Of a stretch of 64,000 nt of DNA, positions 24,702 to 34,714 are shown piece by piece. Both the position numbers and the translations under genes were made by a program. A model generated the notes under the pieces. The model searched no databases. It saw nothing but the letters and a program-made list of their open reading frames with translations, and was not told the origin of the DNA. The DNA is from Marinobacter santoriniensis NKSG1. Its GTDB lineage: Bacteria > Pseudomonadota > Gammaproteobacteria > Pseudomonadales > Oleiphilaceae. Location: the NCBI RefSeq assembly GCF_000347775.1, contig NZ_APAT01000015.1, positions 1,090,883-1,154,882 of the forward strand, given 5' to 3'. Positions within the stretch are counted from its first letter, which is position 1. Every line of letters begins with the position of its first letter.

Positions 24702-26276
24702 TTATTCCTGTAGCTGTTTCGGATCAACCTGCTTCACGGTGGACAGCTTCTGCACCATGCTGGTGGTCTGCTTGCGGCCACCGAACATGTTGAATTTGCT
24801 GTCACCGTTGCAACCATCACCAAAGCTGAAGCCGCAGCCGTTACGCTCGCCGTAGGCAGTTGCATCCGGGAAGGCTTCCTTGGCCAGTTCGCGGTGGCTG
24901 GTGGGGATCACAAAGCGATCCTCGTAGTTGGCGATCGCCAGGTAGCGGTACATTTCGTCCGCCTGGGCCTTGCTCAGGCCGGCTTCCTCGAGGGCCCGCA
25001 GGTCTTCCCGGCCTTCCACGGTTTCAGCACGCTTGTACAGACGCATGGCCATGATCCGCTTGAGAGCACGCACGATGGGTTTCTCGTCACCGGCGGTCAG
25101 CAGGTTGGCCAGGTACTTCACCGGAATCCGCAGGCTTTCGATCTTCGGCAGCACGCCGTCGAACTCCACCTTGCCGGCTTCGGCCGCCGACTGGATCGGG
25201 CTGAGCGGCGGCACGTACCAGACCATCGGCAGGGTGCGGTATTCCGGGTGCAGCGGCAGGGCCAGTTTCCAGTCCACCGCCATCTTGTAGACCGGGCTTC
25301 TCTGGGCGGCTTCGATGACATTCATCGGGATGCCGTCCTTTTTCGCCTGCTCGATCACTTTCGGGTCGAACGGGTCCAGAAAGATTTCCAGCTGCTTCTC
25401 GTAGAGCTCCTGCTCACCCGGGGCGCTGGCCACTTCCTCGATGCGATCGGCGTCGTACAGCAGGACGCCGAGGTAACGGATCCGGCCGACACAGGTCTCG
25501 GAGCACACGGTCGGCATGCCCGCTTCGATGCGCGGGTAGCAGAAGATGCACTTCTCGGACTTGCCGGTTTTCCAGTTGAAGTAGATCTTCTTGTACGGGC
25601 AGCCGGAGACACACATGCGCCATCCGCGGCACTTGTCCTGATCGATCAGGACGATGCCGTCCTCCTCCCGTTTATAGATGGCACCGCTCGGGCAGCTGGC
25701 GACACAGGCCGGGTTCAGGCAGTGCTCGCACAACCGCGGCAGGTACATCATGAAGGTGTTTTCAAACTGGCCGTAGATATCCGCCTGCACCTGGTCAAAG
25801 TTCTTGTCCTTGCGGCGTTTGGCGAACTCGGTACCGAGAATTTCTTCCCAGTTCGGGCCCCATTCGATTTTCTGCATGCGCTGACCGGAGATCAGCGAGC
25901 GCGGCCGGGCAATCGGCTGGTGCTTGCTGTCGCCAGCGGTGTGCAGATGCTGGTAGTCGAAATCAAACGGCTCGTAGTAGTCGTCGATTTCCGGCAGGTC
26001 GGGGTTGGCGAAGATGTTCGCCAACACCCGGAAGCGGCCGCCGATCTTCGGGCGGATTTTGCCCGAGCTGTCGCGCATCCAGCCGCCTTTCCATTTGTCC
26101 TGGTTCTCCCATTCCTTCGGGTAACCGATACCGGGTTTGGTTTCGACGTTGTTGAACCAGGCGTATTCCATGCCTTCCCGGCTGGTCCAGACGTTCTTGC
26201 AGGTCACTGAACAGGTATGGCAACCAATGCACTTGTCCAGGTTCAGTACCATGCCGACTTGGGAACGGATTTTCAT
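24702..26276 (-). CDS. narH: NarH, iron-sulfur subunit of respiratory nitrate reductase
   Basis: This electron-wire subunit of 524 residues has four clusters. Cysteine groups are CIGCHTCSVTCK near the N-terminus, CEHCLNPACVASCP, CRGWRMCVSGCP (the Trp in CxxW marks the [3Fe-4S] cluster) and CIFCYPRI with a later CSETCVGR. The ATG at 26276 overlaps the narG stop as ATGA, so the two are translationally coupled. It has no export signal, so it faces the cytoplasm with NarG. Confidence 0.97.
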   Translation of the reverse strand: MKIRSQVGMVLNLDKCIGCHTCSVTCKNVWTSREGMEYAWFNNVETKPGIGYPKEWENQDKWKGGWMRDSSGKIRPKIGGRFRVLANIFANPDLPEIDDYYEPFDFDYQHLHTAGDSKHQPIARPRSLISGQRMQKIEWGPNWEEILGTEFAKRRKDKNFDQVQADIYGQFENTFMMYLPRLCEHCLNPACVASCPSGAIYKREEDGIVLIDQDKCRGWRMCVSGCPYKKIYFNWKTGKSEKCIFCYPRIEAGMPTVCSETCVGRIRYLGVLLYDADRIEEVASAPGEQELYEKQLEIFLDPFDPKVIEQAKKDGIPMNVIEAAQRSPVYKMAVDWKLALPLHPEYRTLPMVWYVPPLSPIQSAAEAGKVEFDGVLPKIESLRIPVKYLANLLTAGDEKPIVRALKRIMAMRLYKRAETVEGREDLRALEEAGLSKAQADEMYRYLAIANYEDRFVIPTSHRELAKEAFPDATAYGERNGCGFSFGDGCNGDSKFNMFGGRKQTTSMVQKLSTVKQVDPKQLQE

Positions 26277-29200
26277 TTTACAGCCTCCTGAACGGTGTCA
26301 TTGCCTTCGCCATCAAGCCAGTTAACGTTGTGCATCCTGCGAACCACCACGAATTCGTCGCGGTTCGAGCCGACGGTGCCGTAGTAGTTGAAGCCATAGG
26401 AATATTGGGCATAACCACCGATCATGTGGGTCGGCTTGGGGCATACCCGGGTGACCGAGTTGTGGATGCCGCCCCGGGTACCGGTGATCTCGGAGCCCGG
26501 GATATTCACGATCCGCTCCTGGGCGTGGTACATCATCACCATGCCCGGCATGACCCGCTGGCTCACCACCGCCCGGGCCGCAATGGCACCGTTGGCGTTG
26601 AACAGCTCGATCCAGTCGTTGTCCTCGATACTCAGTTCCCTGGCGTCGTCTTCACTCAGCCAGACAATCGGCCCGCCGCGAGACAGGGTCAGCATCAGCA
26701 GGTTGTCGCTGTAGGTGCTGTGAATACCCCATTTCTGGTGCGGCGTGATCCAGTTCAGCGCTTTCTCCGGATTGCCGTTGCTACGCTGATTCAGCATGTG
26801 CGAGACAGTTTTGGTGTTGATGGGTGGGCGGTACACCAGCAGGCTCTCGCCAAACGCGCGCATCCACTCGTGATCCTGGTAGAACTGCTGACGCCCGGTC
26901 AGGGTCCGCCAGGGGATCAACTCATGCACGTTGGTATAACCGGCGTTGTAGGACACATGCTCGTCTTCCAGGCCAGACCAGGTCGGGCTGGAGATGATCT
27001 TGCGGGGCTGTGCCACGATGTCCCGGAAGCGGATTTTCTCCTCTTCCTTGTTGGTGGCCAGATGGGTGTGATCGAGGCCGGTAAATTCGGACAGCGCCGC
27101 CCAGGCCTTTACAGCAACCTGGCCATTGGTCTCGGGGGCCAGCGTCAGGATCACTTCCGCAGCATCAATAGCACTTTCAATTTTCGGCCGGCCCGCGTTG
27201 GCGCCGTCGATGTGCTTGAAGTTCAGGTCACCCAGGAACTTCACTTCTTTCTCGGTGTTCCAGTTGATGCCCTTGCCACCGTTACCCAATTTGTCCATCA
27301 GCGGACCGAGGGAGGTGAAGCGGGCATAGGTGTTCGGATAATCCCGCTCAACGGTGATGAAGTTCGGCGCAGTCTTGCCCGGAATCAGGTCACATTCGCC
27401 TTTCTTCCAGTCCTTCACGTCGAACGGCTGGCCCAGTTCGGCCGGCGCATCATGCAGCAATGGCAGGGTCACCACGTCTTTCTCGACACCCAGGTGGCCC
27501 TCGGCGGCTTTGGAGAAGGATTTGGCGATGCCCTTGTAGATTTCCCAGTCACTGCGGGCTTCCCAGGCGGGATCGGTCGCCGCGGTCAGCGGATGAATGA
27601 ACGGGTGCATGTCCGAGGTGTTGAGATCGTTCTTCTCGTACCAGGTGGCGGTCGGCAGAACGATGTCTGAATACAGGCAGGTGGTGGACATGCGGAAGTC
27701 CAGGGTCACCAACAGGTCGAGCTTGCCTTCCGGCGCTTCGTCGTGCCATTTGACCTCATTCGGCTTGGCGCCACCTTCCTGACCCAGATCCTTGCCCTGC
27801 AGGCCGCTCTTGGTGCCCAACAGGTACTTGAGCATGTACTCGTGACCCTTACCGGAAGAACCCAGCAGGTTCGAGCGCCAGATGAACATGTTGCGCGGAT
27901 GGTTTTCCGGAGCTTCCGGGTCTTCGCTGGCAAACGCCAGTGAGCCGTCCTTCAGGGACTGGGCCACATAGTCCGCCACGTCCAGGCCGGCCGCTTCCGC
28001 TTCGGCTGCGATGCCGAGCGGGTTCCGGTTGAGCTGCGGTGCGGACGGAAGCCAGCCCATGCGCTCGGCGCGCACGTTGTAGTCGATCAGGCTGCCACCG
28101 AATTTCGACTTGTCCGCCAGCGGCGACAGGATTTCGTCGACACCCAGTTTCTCGTAACGCCACTGACCGGCGTGGGCGTAAAAGAAGGAGGTGGAGTTCA
28201 TGTGCCGGGGCGGGCGCTGCCAGTCCAGGCCAAAGGCCAGTGGCTGCCAGCCGGTCTGCGGACGCAGTTTTTCCTGGCCGACGTAGTGGGCCCAGCCACC
28301 GCCGCTCTGTCCGATACAACCACACATGATCAGCATGTTGATCAGGCCACGGTAGTTCATGTCCATGTGGTACCAGTGGTTCATGCCGGCACCCACGATG
28401 ACCATGGAACGTCCCTTGGTCTTGTCCGCGTTGTCGGCAAACTCACGGGCAATGCGGATCACTTTCTCGGCAGGTACACCGGTGATCTTTTCCTGCCAGG
28501 CAGGAGTGTAGGGTTTGATCTCGTCGTAGGAAGTGGCGCCGTCATCGTCGCCCAGGCCGCGGCTGATGCCGTAGTTGGCGACCATCAGGTCGTAAACGGT
28601 GACCACGTGACCTTCGGAGCCATCGGCAAGCTTGACCTTTCGGCTGCCGAGCTTGTGGGTCAGGGTGTCGCTGATTTCAACGTGCTGGAAGTGGTCGTGT
28701 TCGATGCCACCAAAGTACGGGAAGGCGACATCCACCACTTCGTCGTGCTTCTCCACCAGGGACAACTGCAGACTGACGTCCGCGCCCTTCGCGGTCTGTT
28801 TCAGGTTCCAGTTGCCCTTCTCACCCCAACGGTAGCCGATGGAGCCATTCGGTGCGGTCAGTTCACCGGAAGTCTCATCAATGGCGATGGTTTTCCACTC
28901 GGGGTTGTTTTCCTCGCCCAAACCATCCACCAGGTCACTGGCACGCAGGAACCGGCCGGGTACATAACGACCGTCATCCCGTTTCTCCAGCATGACCAGG
29001 TAGGGCATGTCGGTGTAGCGTCGGACGTAGTCGGTGAAATACTCGCTGGGCTTGTCGACGTGGAATTCCTTCAGGATCACGTGGCCCATGGCCATACCAA
29101 GGGCGGCATCGGTGCCCTGCTTGGGATTCATCCACTCATCGGAAAGTTTGGAGACTTCTGCGTAGTCCGGGGTAATGGCAACGGTCTTGGTGCCCTTGTA

Positions 29201-30016
29201 ACGGACTTCGGTGAAGAAGTGGGCGTCCGGGGTCCGGGTCTGGGGCACGTTGGAGCCCCAGGCAATGATGTAGCCGGAGTTGTACCAGTCGGCGGATTCG
29301 GGCACGTCGGTCTGCTCGCCCCAGGTTTGCGGGGAGGCCGGCGGCAGGTCGCAGTACCAGTCGTAGAAACTCATACAGACGCCACCGATCATGGACAGGT
29401 AGCGGCTGCCGGCGGCGTAGGAGACCATGGACATGGCAGGAATCGGAGAGAAACCAAGCACCCGGTCCGGGCCGTATTTCTTGGCGGTGTAGACGTTGGC
29501 GGCACCAATCAGCTCGTTGACTTCGTCCCAGCTGGAGCGCACGAAACCGCCCATGCCGCGACGCGGCTTGTATTCAGCCGTCTTACCGGAGTCTTCGACA
29601 ATGGAGGCCCAGGCTTCCACCGGGTCATCGTGCTGGGCCTTGGCCGCCCGCCAGAGCCTCATCAGGTGCTTGCGCATCAATGGGTACTTCAGGCGGTTGG
29701 CGCTGTACATGTACCAGGAGTAACTGGCACCGCGGGGGCAGCCACGGGGCTCATGGTTGGGCAGGTCCGGCCGGGTGCGCGGGTAGTCTGTCTGCTGGGT
29801 TTCCCAGGTGACAAGGCCGTTCTTGACGTAGATTTTCCAGCTGCAGGAGCCGGTGCAATTCACGCCGTGGGTGGAACGCACGATCTTGTCGTGCTGCCAA
29901 CGCTGGCGATAGCTGTTTTCCCAGTCGCGATTGACTTCGTGGGTTTCGCCGTGGCCGTTGGCGAACGGCTCGCGCGTTTTCCTGAAGTAGTTCAGTTTAT
30001 CGATCAAATGACTCAT
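26273..30016 (-). CDS. narG: NarG, molybdenum catalytic subunit of respiratory nitrate reductase
   Basis: This cytoplasmic-facing enzyme of 1247 residues reduces nitrate to nitrite with bis-MGD and one [4Fe-4S] cluster. The cluster motif begins HGVNCTGSCSWKIYVKNG, with a His as the first ligand as in all NarG proteins. The Mo-ligand Asp region DWYCDLPPASPQTWGEQTD is conserved. I placed the start at the ATG at 30016 (MSHLIDKLNYFRKTREPFA), preceded by GGAGAG. It is 112 bases downstream of the NarK-like gene. It depends on MoaA-type cofactor synthesis and NarJ. Confidence 0.97.
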   Translation of the reverse strand: MSHLIDKLNYFRKTREPFANGHGETHEVNRDWENSYRQRWQHDKIVRSTHGVNCTGSCSWKIYVKNGLVTWETQQTDYPRTRPDLPNHEPRGCPRGASYSWYMYSANRLKYPLMRKHLMRLWRAAKAQHDDPVEAWASIVEDSGKTAEYKPRRGMGGFVRSSWDEVNELIGAANVYTAKKYGPDRVLGFSPIPAMSMVSYAAGSRYLSMIGGVCMSFYDWYCDLPPASPQTWGEQTDVPESADWYNSGYIIAWGSNVPQTRTPDAHFFTEVRYKGTKTVAITPDYAEVSKLSDEWMNPKQGTDAALGMAMGHVILKEFHVDKPSEYFTDYVRRYTDMPYLVMLEKRDDGRYVPGRFLRASDLVDGLGEENNPEWKTIAIDETSGELTAPNGSIGYRWGEKGNWNLKQTAKGADVSLQLSLVEKHDEVVDVAFPYFGGIEHDHFQHVEISDTLTHKLGSRKVKLADGSEGHVVTVYDLMVANYGISRGLGDDDGATSYDEIKPYTPAWQEKITGVPAEKVIRIAREFADNADKTKGRSMVIVGAGMNHWYHMDMNYRGLINMLIMCGCIGQSGGGWAHYVGQEKLRPQTGWQPLAFGLDWQRPPRHMNSTSFFYAHAGQWRYEKLGVDEILSPLADKSKFGGSLIDYNVRAERMGWLPSAPQLNRNPLGIAAEAEAAGLDVADYVAQSLKDGSLAFASEDPEAPENHPRNMFIWRSNLLGSSGKGHEYMLKYLLGTKSGLQGKDLGQEGGAKPNEVKWHDEAPEGKLDLLVTLDFRMSTTCLYSDIVLPTATWYEKNDLNTSDMHPFIHPLTAATDPAWEARSDWEIYKGIAKSFSKAAEGHLGVEKDVVTLPLLHDAPAELGQPFDVKDWKKGECDLIPGKTAPNFITVERDYPNTYARFTSLGPLMDKLGNGGKGINWNTEKEVKFLGDLNFKHIDGANAGRPKIESAIDAAEVILTLAPETNGQVAVKAWAALSEFTGLDHTHLATNKEEEKIRFRDIVAQPRKIISSPTWSGLEDEHVSYNAGYTNVHELIPWRTLTGRQQFYQDHEWMRAFGESLLVYRPPINTKTVSHMLNQRSNGNPEKALNWITPHQKWGIHSTYSDNLLMLTLSRGGPIVWLSEDDARELSIEDNDWIELFNANGAIAARAVVSQRVMPGMVMMYHAQERIVNIPGSEITGTRGGIHNSVTRVCPKPTHMIGGYAQYSYGFNYYGTVGSNRDEFVVVRRMHNVNWLDGEGNDTVQEAVK

Positions 30017-30106
30017 GGTCTCTCTCCGGATCGGTTTCCGATGTACCGCCATTGTGAAAGAGAGAAACCCCGAAATCTGCGTGGTTACTACCACATAACC
30101 GGGCAC

Positions 30107-30122
30107 TACCACCCAGTGGGTA
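30107..30122. promoter_or_regulatory. Palindrome upstream of narG, possible NarL site
   Basis: TACCACCCAGTGGGTA contains ACCCA-G-TGGGT and resembles a NarL 7-2-7 heptamer pair (TACYYMT) with about two mismatches per half. It is in the 112-base narK-narG gap, 91 bases before the narG start. No FNR box is visible in this gap. Confidence 0.35.
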
Positions 30123-30128
30123 GTTTGA

Positions 30129-31397
30129 CTATATCCCCGGGTGGAGAAGGTTCATGCGCTCCCGGTTACGACGGTCCCGGGAAAACAGGAGCAGGCATAG
30201 ACTGAGCAGCAGGAACAGGATCATGAACACGGCGCTGCGAATCCCCAGCCAGTGGTTCACCGCCCCGAAAATGAGTGGCAGCGCAAAGGCCACAAAGCAG
30301 GCAGCCACCAGAAGCAACCCGGCGATGAAGGAAGCCGCGTGTCGGTTGTCCAGGATCACGAGACGCTGGAGGCCGCCCATCGCACACCCCAGGGCAAGCC
30401 CGAGAATGAGGACAAACAGACGCTCGATCACCATGGGCAGCGCATACTCCACATTGATAATGGCCTCGATTCCATGGATGGAGAGCGTCATGGGCGGGTA
30501 CGACAGCACAAACAGCGCCAGCAGACAGATCATGAGTGACCGGCTGATGACTGTCAGGCTGCCGAACCGGTCCGACAGACCACCACCAAGGATTTGAGCC
30601 AGGGCACCCGGGATCACGAACCATTGGGCAAGATGGGCGCCGGACCCCACCGACAGGCGAAACTGCGAGGAGAGATAATCCGGCATCCACAGTGCCAGGG
30701 AAAAAAAACTGCCGGCAACAATGCCGAAATAGACGCAGTGGCTCCAGGTGTGCCGTTCCCTCAGCTTGCCGAACAGCACCCTCAGGGGCTCATCCGCCCC
30801 TTCCTCGCCGATGGAGTCCTCGGGCGAGGTCAACATGATCAGCAGGATCAGAACGAGCAGCAGCACAATCAGATAGGCAAGCGGCACCCCCTGCCAGGAA
30901 AACGCCTCGTGGAAAAGAGGGACGAGATAATAATTGAATCCGGCGCCGGTAACGCCCGAGCCAAACACCCCAAGCACCAGCCCCAGACGTTTGACGTCAC
31001 AGTAACGGGTGACAAACTGCAATCCGGCACTGTAGAAACCACCGGCCAGGCCCAGGCCGCTGGCGACCAGGAGATACCCCGCGAAGGAATCGGCGGTCAG
31101 GAGCAGCAGCATGCACAGTGCCAGCCCGCCAAGGCAGAACAACATGACTTTCCGGGCCCCCAGGCGTCTGGCAGCCAGGCCAGCCGGCACGGCCAACAGG
31201 GCACTGACCGCCATGGGCACCGCCAGCAACACGCCGAACTGGACGCTGCTGAGCTGCAATTCCTGACGCAAATGCACGCCGGCCACCGCGAACAGTGTCC
31301 AGCAGCCAGCCGCTATGACAAAACCGAACAGCGCCAGCGGCAGAACGACGGCCAGCGATGTCATTCTCTCGTCATCCAGATCCGCTTCGGTGCTCAT
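30129..31397 (-). CDS. NarK-like MFS nitrate/nitrite transporter
   Basis: This protein of 422 residues has twelve predicted membrane helices. The MFS loop motif GLAARRLGARKVM lies between helices 2 and 3. The Gly-rich GVFGSGVTGAGF is in the position of the nitrate signature of the NNP family but diverges from the canonical form. Its place directly upstream of narG and divergent from narXL argues for nitrate uptake or nitrite export. I leave the symbol blank because the sequence is an outlying NarK-type member. The start at 31397 has AAAAGG close upstream; Met-12 is possible. Confidence 0.8.
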   Translation of the reverse strand: MSTEADLDDERMTSLAVVLPLALFGFVIAAGCWTLFAVAGVHLRQELQLSSVQFGVLLAVPMAVSALLAVPAGLAARRLGARKVMLFCLGGLALCMLLLLTADSFAGYLLVASGLGLAGGFYSAGLQFVTRYCDVKRLGLVLGVFGSGVTGAGFNYYLVPLFHEAFSWQGVPLAYLIVLLLVLILLIMLTSPEDSIGEEGADEPLRVLFGKLRERHTWSHCVYFGIVAGSFFSLALWMPDYLSSQFRLSVGSGAHLAQWFVIPGALAQILGGGLSDRFGSLTVISRSLMICLLALFVLSYPPMTLSIHGIEAIINVEYALPMVIERLFVLILGLALGCAMGGLQRLVILDNRHAASFIAGLLLVAACFVAFALPLIFGAVNHWLGIRSAVFMILFLLLSLCLLLFSRDRRNRERMNLLHPGI

Positions 31398-31584
31398 AGC
31401 CTTTTCCTGAAAACTTGTTTTCTAATTTCATCTTTTGCCTGAAAAATGGTCAAAGACTATTATGGGTTACCGACTATCGGGGTAAATGACTATCCTCAAG
31501 GAGGTATTAGGAGCGACACTCTCGCGGCATAATGGGGAGGGTTCTGTCATCCCCCGAAATCAACGTCTGCAGGCCAGCGTGCAT

Positions 31585-33444
31585 ATGAATTCCAGAAAAT
31601 CTCTGGTCAACCGAATTGCTATTGTGGTGGGCGCCATCGTGCTGACTGCCGTGGTGAGCATGGGCGTGACCCTGGCGGTTTCAAAAAGCATCGAGGGTAA
31701 TGCCACCGCCATCAATCTGGCCGGCGCACTCAGGATGGGGGCATTTCATATGCTGTCCCGCGCTGCCACTACGCCTTCCGGTAACGGCTCAGAACCCTCA
31801 TTCAGTAAACTCCTGGACCAGTACGCCGGGCAGTTATCCGATCCGGCCCTCACCCGGGCGATACCGAAGCAGAACGACCATCCCCTGAGCCAGCAATACC
31901 AGGACATCCTGGCCGCGTGGCAGCAGAACCTGAAACCCGCCCTGACCGGACATGAGATCGGCACCGCCATTGACCCGGCTATGCTGGATGCGGCCAGCCA
32001 TTATGTTCAGCAGGTGGATGCCCTGGTGAAAATGCTGGAACAGCGCACAGAGGCCCGGATCGATTTGCTGCACCTGATTCAGGTGATCAGTCTGACGTTC
32101 TCCATCCTGATCGTGTTCGCCCTGTTCATCGACCTGAAAAACCGGGTATTGCGACCACTGAGGAAGCTGGTCGGGATTGCCGTCGCAGTGGGCGAAAAGG
32201 ACTTCTCCCAGAAAGCCGACCTCCGGGGATCGGACGAACTGGCCCACCTTGGCCAGGCATTCGACCAGATGACCAGCGATCTCGCATTGACCTATCAGGA
32301 GCTGGAACAGCGGGTAATGGTAAAAACCGAGGAACTGGAGAGAAGTCACGCCGCACTGGAGTTGCTGCACTCGTCCAGCCGCAATCTGTTTGCCAACCAC
32401 GATCTGTGCAACGGCGCCGTTCCGATGCTGCAGGAGCTGGAACAGCTCCTGGGTATCGGCCCGATTCACCTGTACCTGCATGATCGGGAATCGTCCGAGC
32501 CGGTCAGAGCTGTTACCACAGCCACCCGGGAACGTCCCTTCTACTGCCGGGATCACCACTGCAACGCGTGTCTGGTCACACCCGAGCAATACGACACGAT
32601 GCCAGTGGAAGAAAACGACGGGCGTCGGCTGCTTTTGCCGATACGCACGCCGGGCATGCTGCTGGGCACCCTGGAAATCTGGTATCCCGCCGACAAGGGG
32701 CTTTCGGACACCGCCCGGCGCCTGCTCGAAACCCTGAGCGACCAGTTGGCGACGGCGATTTTCCTGGAGCGGCAGATCACCGAAGAACAACAGATGACCC
32801 TGGCGGAAGAGCGAACCGTCATCGCCCGGGAGCTCCACGACTCGCTGGCGCAATCCCTGTCCTATCTCAAAATGCAGGTGGCGCGGCTTCGCCGTCTGGA
32901 GATTGACGGCGAGCAGAAGGAAGCCCACGACGCCATCCTGGATGAGCTGAGCACCGGGCTGAACAGCGCCTACCGTCAACTGCGCGAATTGCTGGCAACC
33001 TTCCGGCTCAAGCTGGACACTCCCGACCTGTCCACCGCGCTTAACAAGACCATCGACGAGTTCTCCGAGCGCCTCGGCAAACCGATAGAACTTCACTACA
33101 ACCTGCCCCAGCAGACGTTGTCCCCCAACGAAGAAATCCATACCCTGCAGATTGTTCGCGAGGGTCTGGCCAACGCAGTAAAGCACGCGGAAGCAACGGA
33201 TATTTCGGTGGAAGTGTTATTCGAATCACCGCGGGTCCGGGTACGGATCCTCGACAACGGCAAAGGCCTCCCCGGGGGCGATCAGCCGGTCAACCATTAC
33301 GGCCTGATCATCATGGAAGACCGGGCCCGAACGCTGGGCGGACAGGTCAAAGTACGCAACCGGGATGAAGGCGGAGTGGAAGTCACGCTAATATTTGTGC
33401 CCAAGAGCCGGAATCTCATTTCCACGGAAGCATCCAGTGCCTGA
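31585..33444 (+). CDS. narX: NarX, nitrate/nitrite sensor histidine kinase
   Basis: This kinase of about 619 residues has a first membrane helix (about 9-33) and a periplasmic domain that begins with the nitrate-binding P-box-like [18 protein letters not shown] second helix follows (about 162-183), then HAMP, a central module with the Cys-rich CRDHHCNAC (321-329), a HisKA_3 dimerisation domain with the phospho-His in [11 protein letters not shown] (H418), and an ATPase domain with NAVKHA. I prefer the ATG at 31585 because NarX has a short N-terminus; an ATG at 31486 preceded by GGGG would add 33 residues. It is followed by narL. Confidence 0.92.
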   Translation: MNSRKSLVNRIAIVVGAIVLTAVVSMGVTLAVSKSIEGNATAINLAGALRMGAFHMLSRAATTPSGNGSEPSFSKLLDQYAGQLSDPALTRAIPKQNDHPLSQQYQDILAAWQQNLKPALTGHEIGTAIDPAMLDAASHYVQQVDALVKMLEQRTEARIDLLHLIQVISLTFSILIVFALFIDLKNRVLRPLRKLVGIAVAVGEKDFSQKADLRGSDELAHLGQAFDQMTSDLALTYQELEQRVMVKTEELERSHAALELLHSSSRNLFANHDLCNGAVPMLQELEQLLGIGPIHLYLHDRESSEPVRAVTTATRERPFYCRDHHCNACLVTPEQYDTMPVEENDGRRLLLPIRTPGMLLGTLEIWYPADKGLSDTARRLLETLSDQLATAIFLERQITEEQQMTLAEERTVIARELHDSLAQSLSYLKMQVARLRRLEIDGEQKEAHDAILDELSTGLNSAYRQLRELLATFRLKLDTPDLSTALNKTIDEFSERLGKPIELHYNLPQQTLSPNEEIHTLQIVREGLANAVKHAEATDISVEVLFESPRVRVRILDNGKGLPGGDQPVNHYGLIIMEDRARTLGGQVKVRNRDEGGVEVTLIFVPKSRNLISTEASSA

Positions 33445-33460
33445 CAACAAGAGAGCAAAC

Positions 33461-34120
33461 ATGTCTGATTCACCTGCGAGTATTCTGCTGATCGACGACC
33501 ACCCGCTGCTGCGCCAGGGCATCAAACAACTGGTGGACATGGAAGAAGATATTGAAGTGATCGGCGAGGCCAGCAATGCCGCCGACGGCATTCGCCTGGC
33601 GACCGAACTGGAACCCGACCTGATCCTGATGGACCTGAACATGCCGGAGATGGATGGCATCGAGGCACTGCGAAAACTGCGGGAACAGAACGTCGGATCC
33701 CGCATCGTCATGTTCACCGTTTCCGATCAGGAAGAAGACGTGGTCGCCGCACTGAGGGCCGGTGCCGATGGCTACCTGCTCAAAGACATGGAGCCGGAGG
33801 ACATGATCGCTCAGCTGCATCAGGCGGCTGTCGGCAAGATGGTCATCAGTGATCGCCTGACTACCCTTCTGGCGGAAGCACTGCGCTCCAACAAGCCACA
33901 GGCCAGCACGCGTCCGGATTTCGACAGCCTGACACCGCGGGAAAAAGACATTCTCCGGCTCATTGCCGAGGGCCTCTCCAACAAGATGATCGGCCGCAAG
34001 CTGGACATCAGCGATGGCACCGTGAAGGTTCACGTGAAGCACCTGCTCAAGAAACTCAACCTGCGCTCCCGGGTTGAGGTGGCGGTATGGGCCGTGGAGG
34101 AAGGGCTGCACAAGGCCTGA
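33461..34120 (+). CDS. narL: NarL, nitrate-responsive LuxR-type response regulator
   Basis: This regulator of 219 residues has an N-terminal receiver domain with acidic D12 and D13 and phospho-acceptor D58 ([13 protein letters not shown]), and a C-terminal LuxR helix-turn-helix ([39 protein letters not shown]). It starts at the ATG at 33461 with GAGAG upstream, 16 bases after narX. It is expected to activate nar and perhaps the nearby NIT chemoreceptor gene, which has two perfect NarL heptamers upstream. Confidence 0.94.
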   Translation: MSDSPASILLIDDHPLLRQGIKQLVDMEEDIEVIGEASNAADGIRLATELEPDLILMDLNMPEMDGIEALRKLREQNVGSRIVMFTVSDQEEDVVAALRAGADGYLLKDMEPEDMIAQLHQAAVGKMVISDRLTTLLAEALRSNKPQASTRPDFDSLTPREKDILRLIAEGLSNKMIGRKLDISDGTVKVHVKHLLKKLNLRSRVEVAVWAVEEGLHKA

Positions 34121-34130
34121 GTTATATCAA
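34117..34130 (+). promoter_or_regulatory. FNR/DNR-like site overlapping the narL stop, ahead of ubiT
   Basis: CTGAGTTATATCAA has a perfect ATCAA half and a two-mismatch first half. Its centre is about 66 bases before the ubiT ATG. This is a weak match, listed because similar sites precede ubiU, ubiV and hemN. Confidence 0.3.
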
Positions 34131-34189
34131 ACCAATCGGGCGGATTCCCGATTACTCTGGGCGTTTCAACCAACGCCCGGAGTCCCTCC

Positions 34190-34714
34190 ATGACCTTGAC
34201 CGTGCCGTCCATCCCAACTTTGCCAGGCCTACCGGGCCTTCACAGGATTCAGAGGTTCCATAACAACATCCTGAGCAACCCGCTGCTCCGGCAGGCCAAC
34301 GCAGTCGCACAGGCTTACCTGCCATCCCCCAGCCCCCTGTTTGCCGCCGTTGATCGCAGCGTTCCCGTCCCGATAAAGCAACTCCTGGCCGAAGCCCCTT
34401 TGAACCGGATGTTCGAAGAGGCGATTGCCGACGGAGAATTTGACGAGTTTGAGGGGCGACGAATCCGGCTTGAAATGTCTGGCGGCCAGCCCGGCATCAC
34501 CCTGGGATTCTGGGCCGGCCGGCTCCGGGTGGTTGACGGCCCGGGAGAGGCCACCATACGGGGCTCACTGTCCGCCTTCCGAAAACTGGCCCGGCGCGAA
34601 CAGGATCCGGACCAGTTGTTCTTTCAGCGCAAGCTGGTCATCGAGGGCGACACCGAGCTTGGGCTGGGCCTGAAGAACCTGCTGGACAGCCTGGACTGGT
34701 CAGGTCCCGTCTGA
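34190..34714 (+). CDS. ubiT: UbiT-like SCP2-domain protein for O2-independent ubiquinone synthesis
   Basis: This protein of 174 residues has an SCP2 lipid-binding domain (about residues 55-165), including MFEEAIADGEFDEFEGRRIR and ELGLGLKNLLDSLDW. UbiT binds ubiquinone precursors and works with UbiU and UbiV to make ubiquinone without oxygen. Both partner genes are in this window (38352-39248 and 47361-48356), which makes the call firm. It follows narL by 69 bases and converges with the GGDEF-EAL gene, overlapping it by 15 bases. Confidence 0.88.
   Translation: MTLTVPSIPTLPGLPGLHRIQRFHNNILSNPLLRQANAVAQAYLPSPSPLFAAVDRSVPVPIKQLLAEAPLNRMFEEAIADGEFDEFEGRRIRLEMSGGQPGITLGFWAGRLRVVDGPGEATIRGSLSAFRKLARREQDPDQLFFQRKLVIEGDTELGLGLKNLLDSLDWSGPV

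Noticed and set aside
28172..30205. Open frame of nearly 680 codons on the plus strand opposite narG
   Set aside because: It is antisense to narG. It is Gly/Val-rich, has no ribosome site and no family match, so it is an artefact of codon bias.
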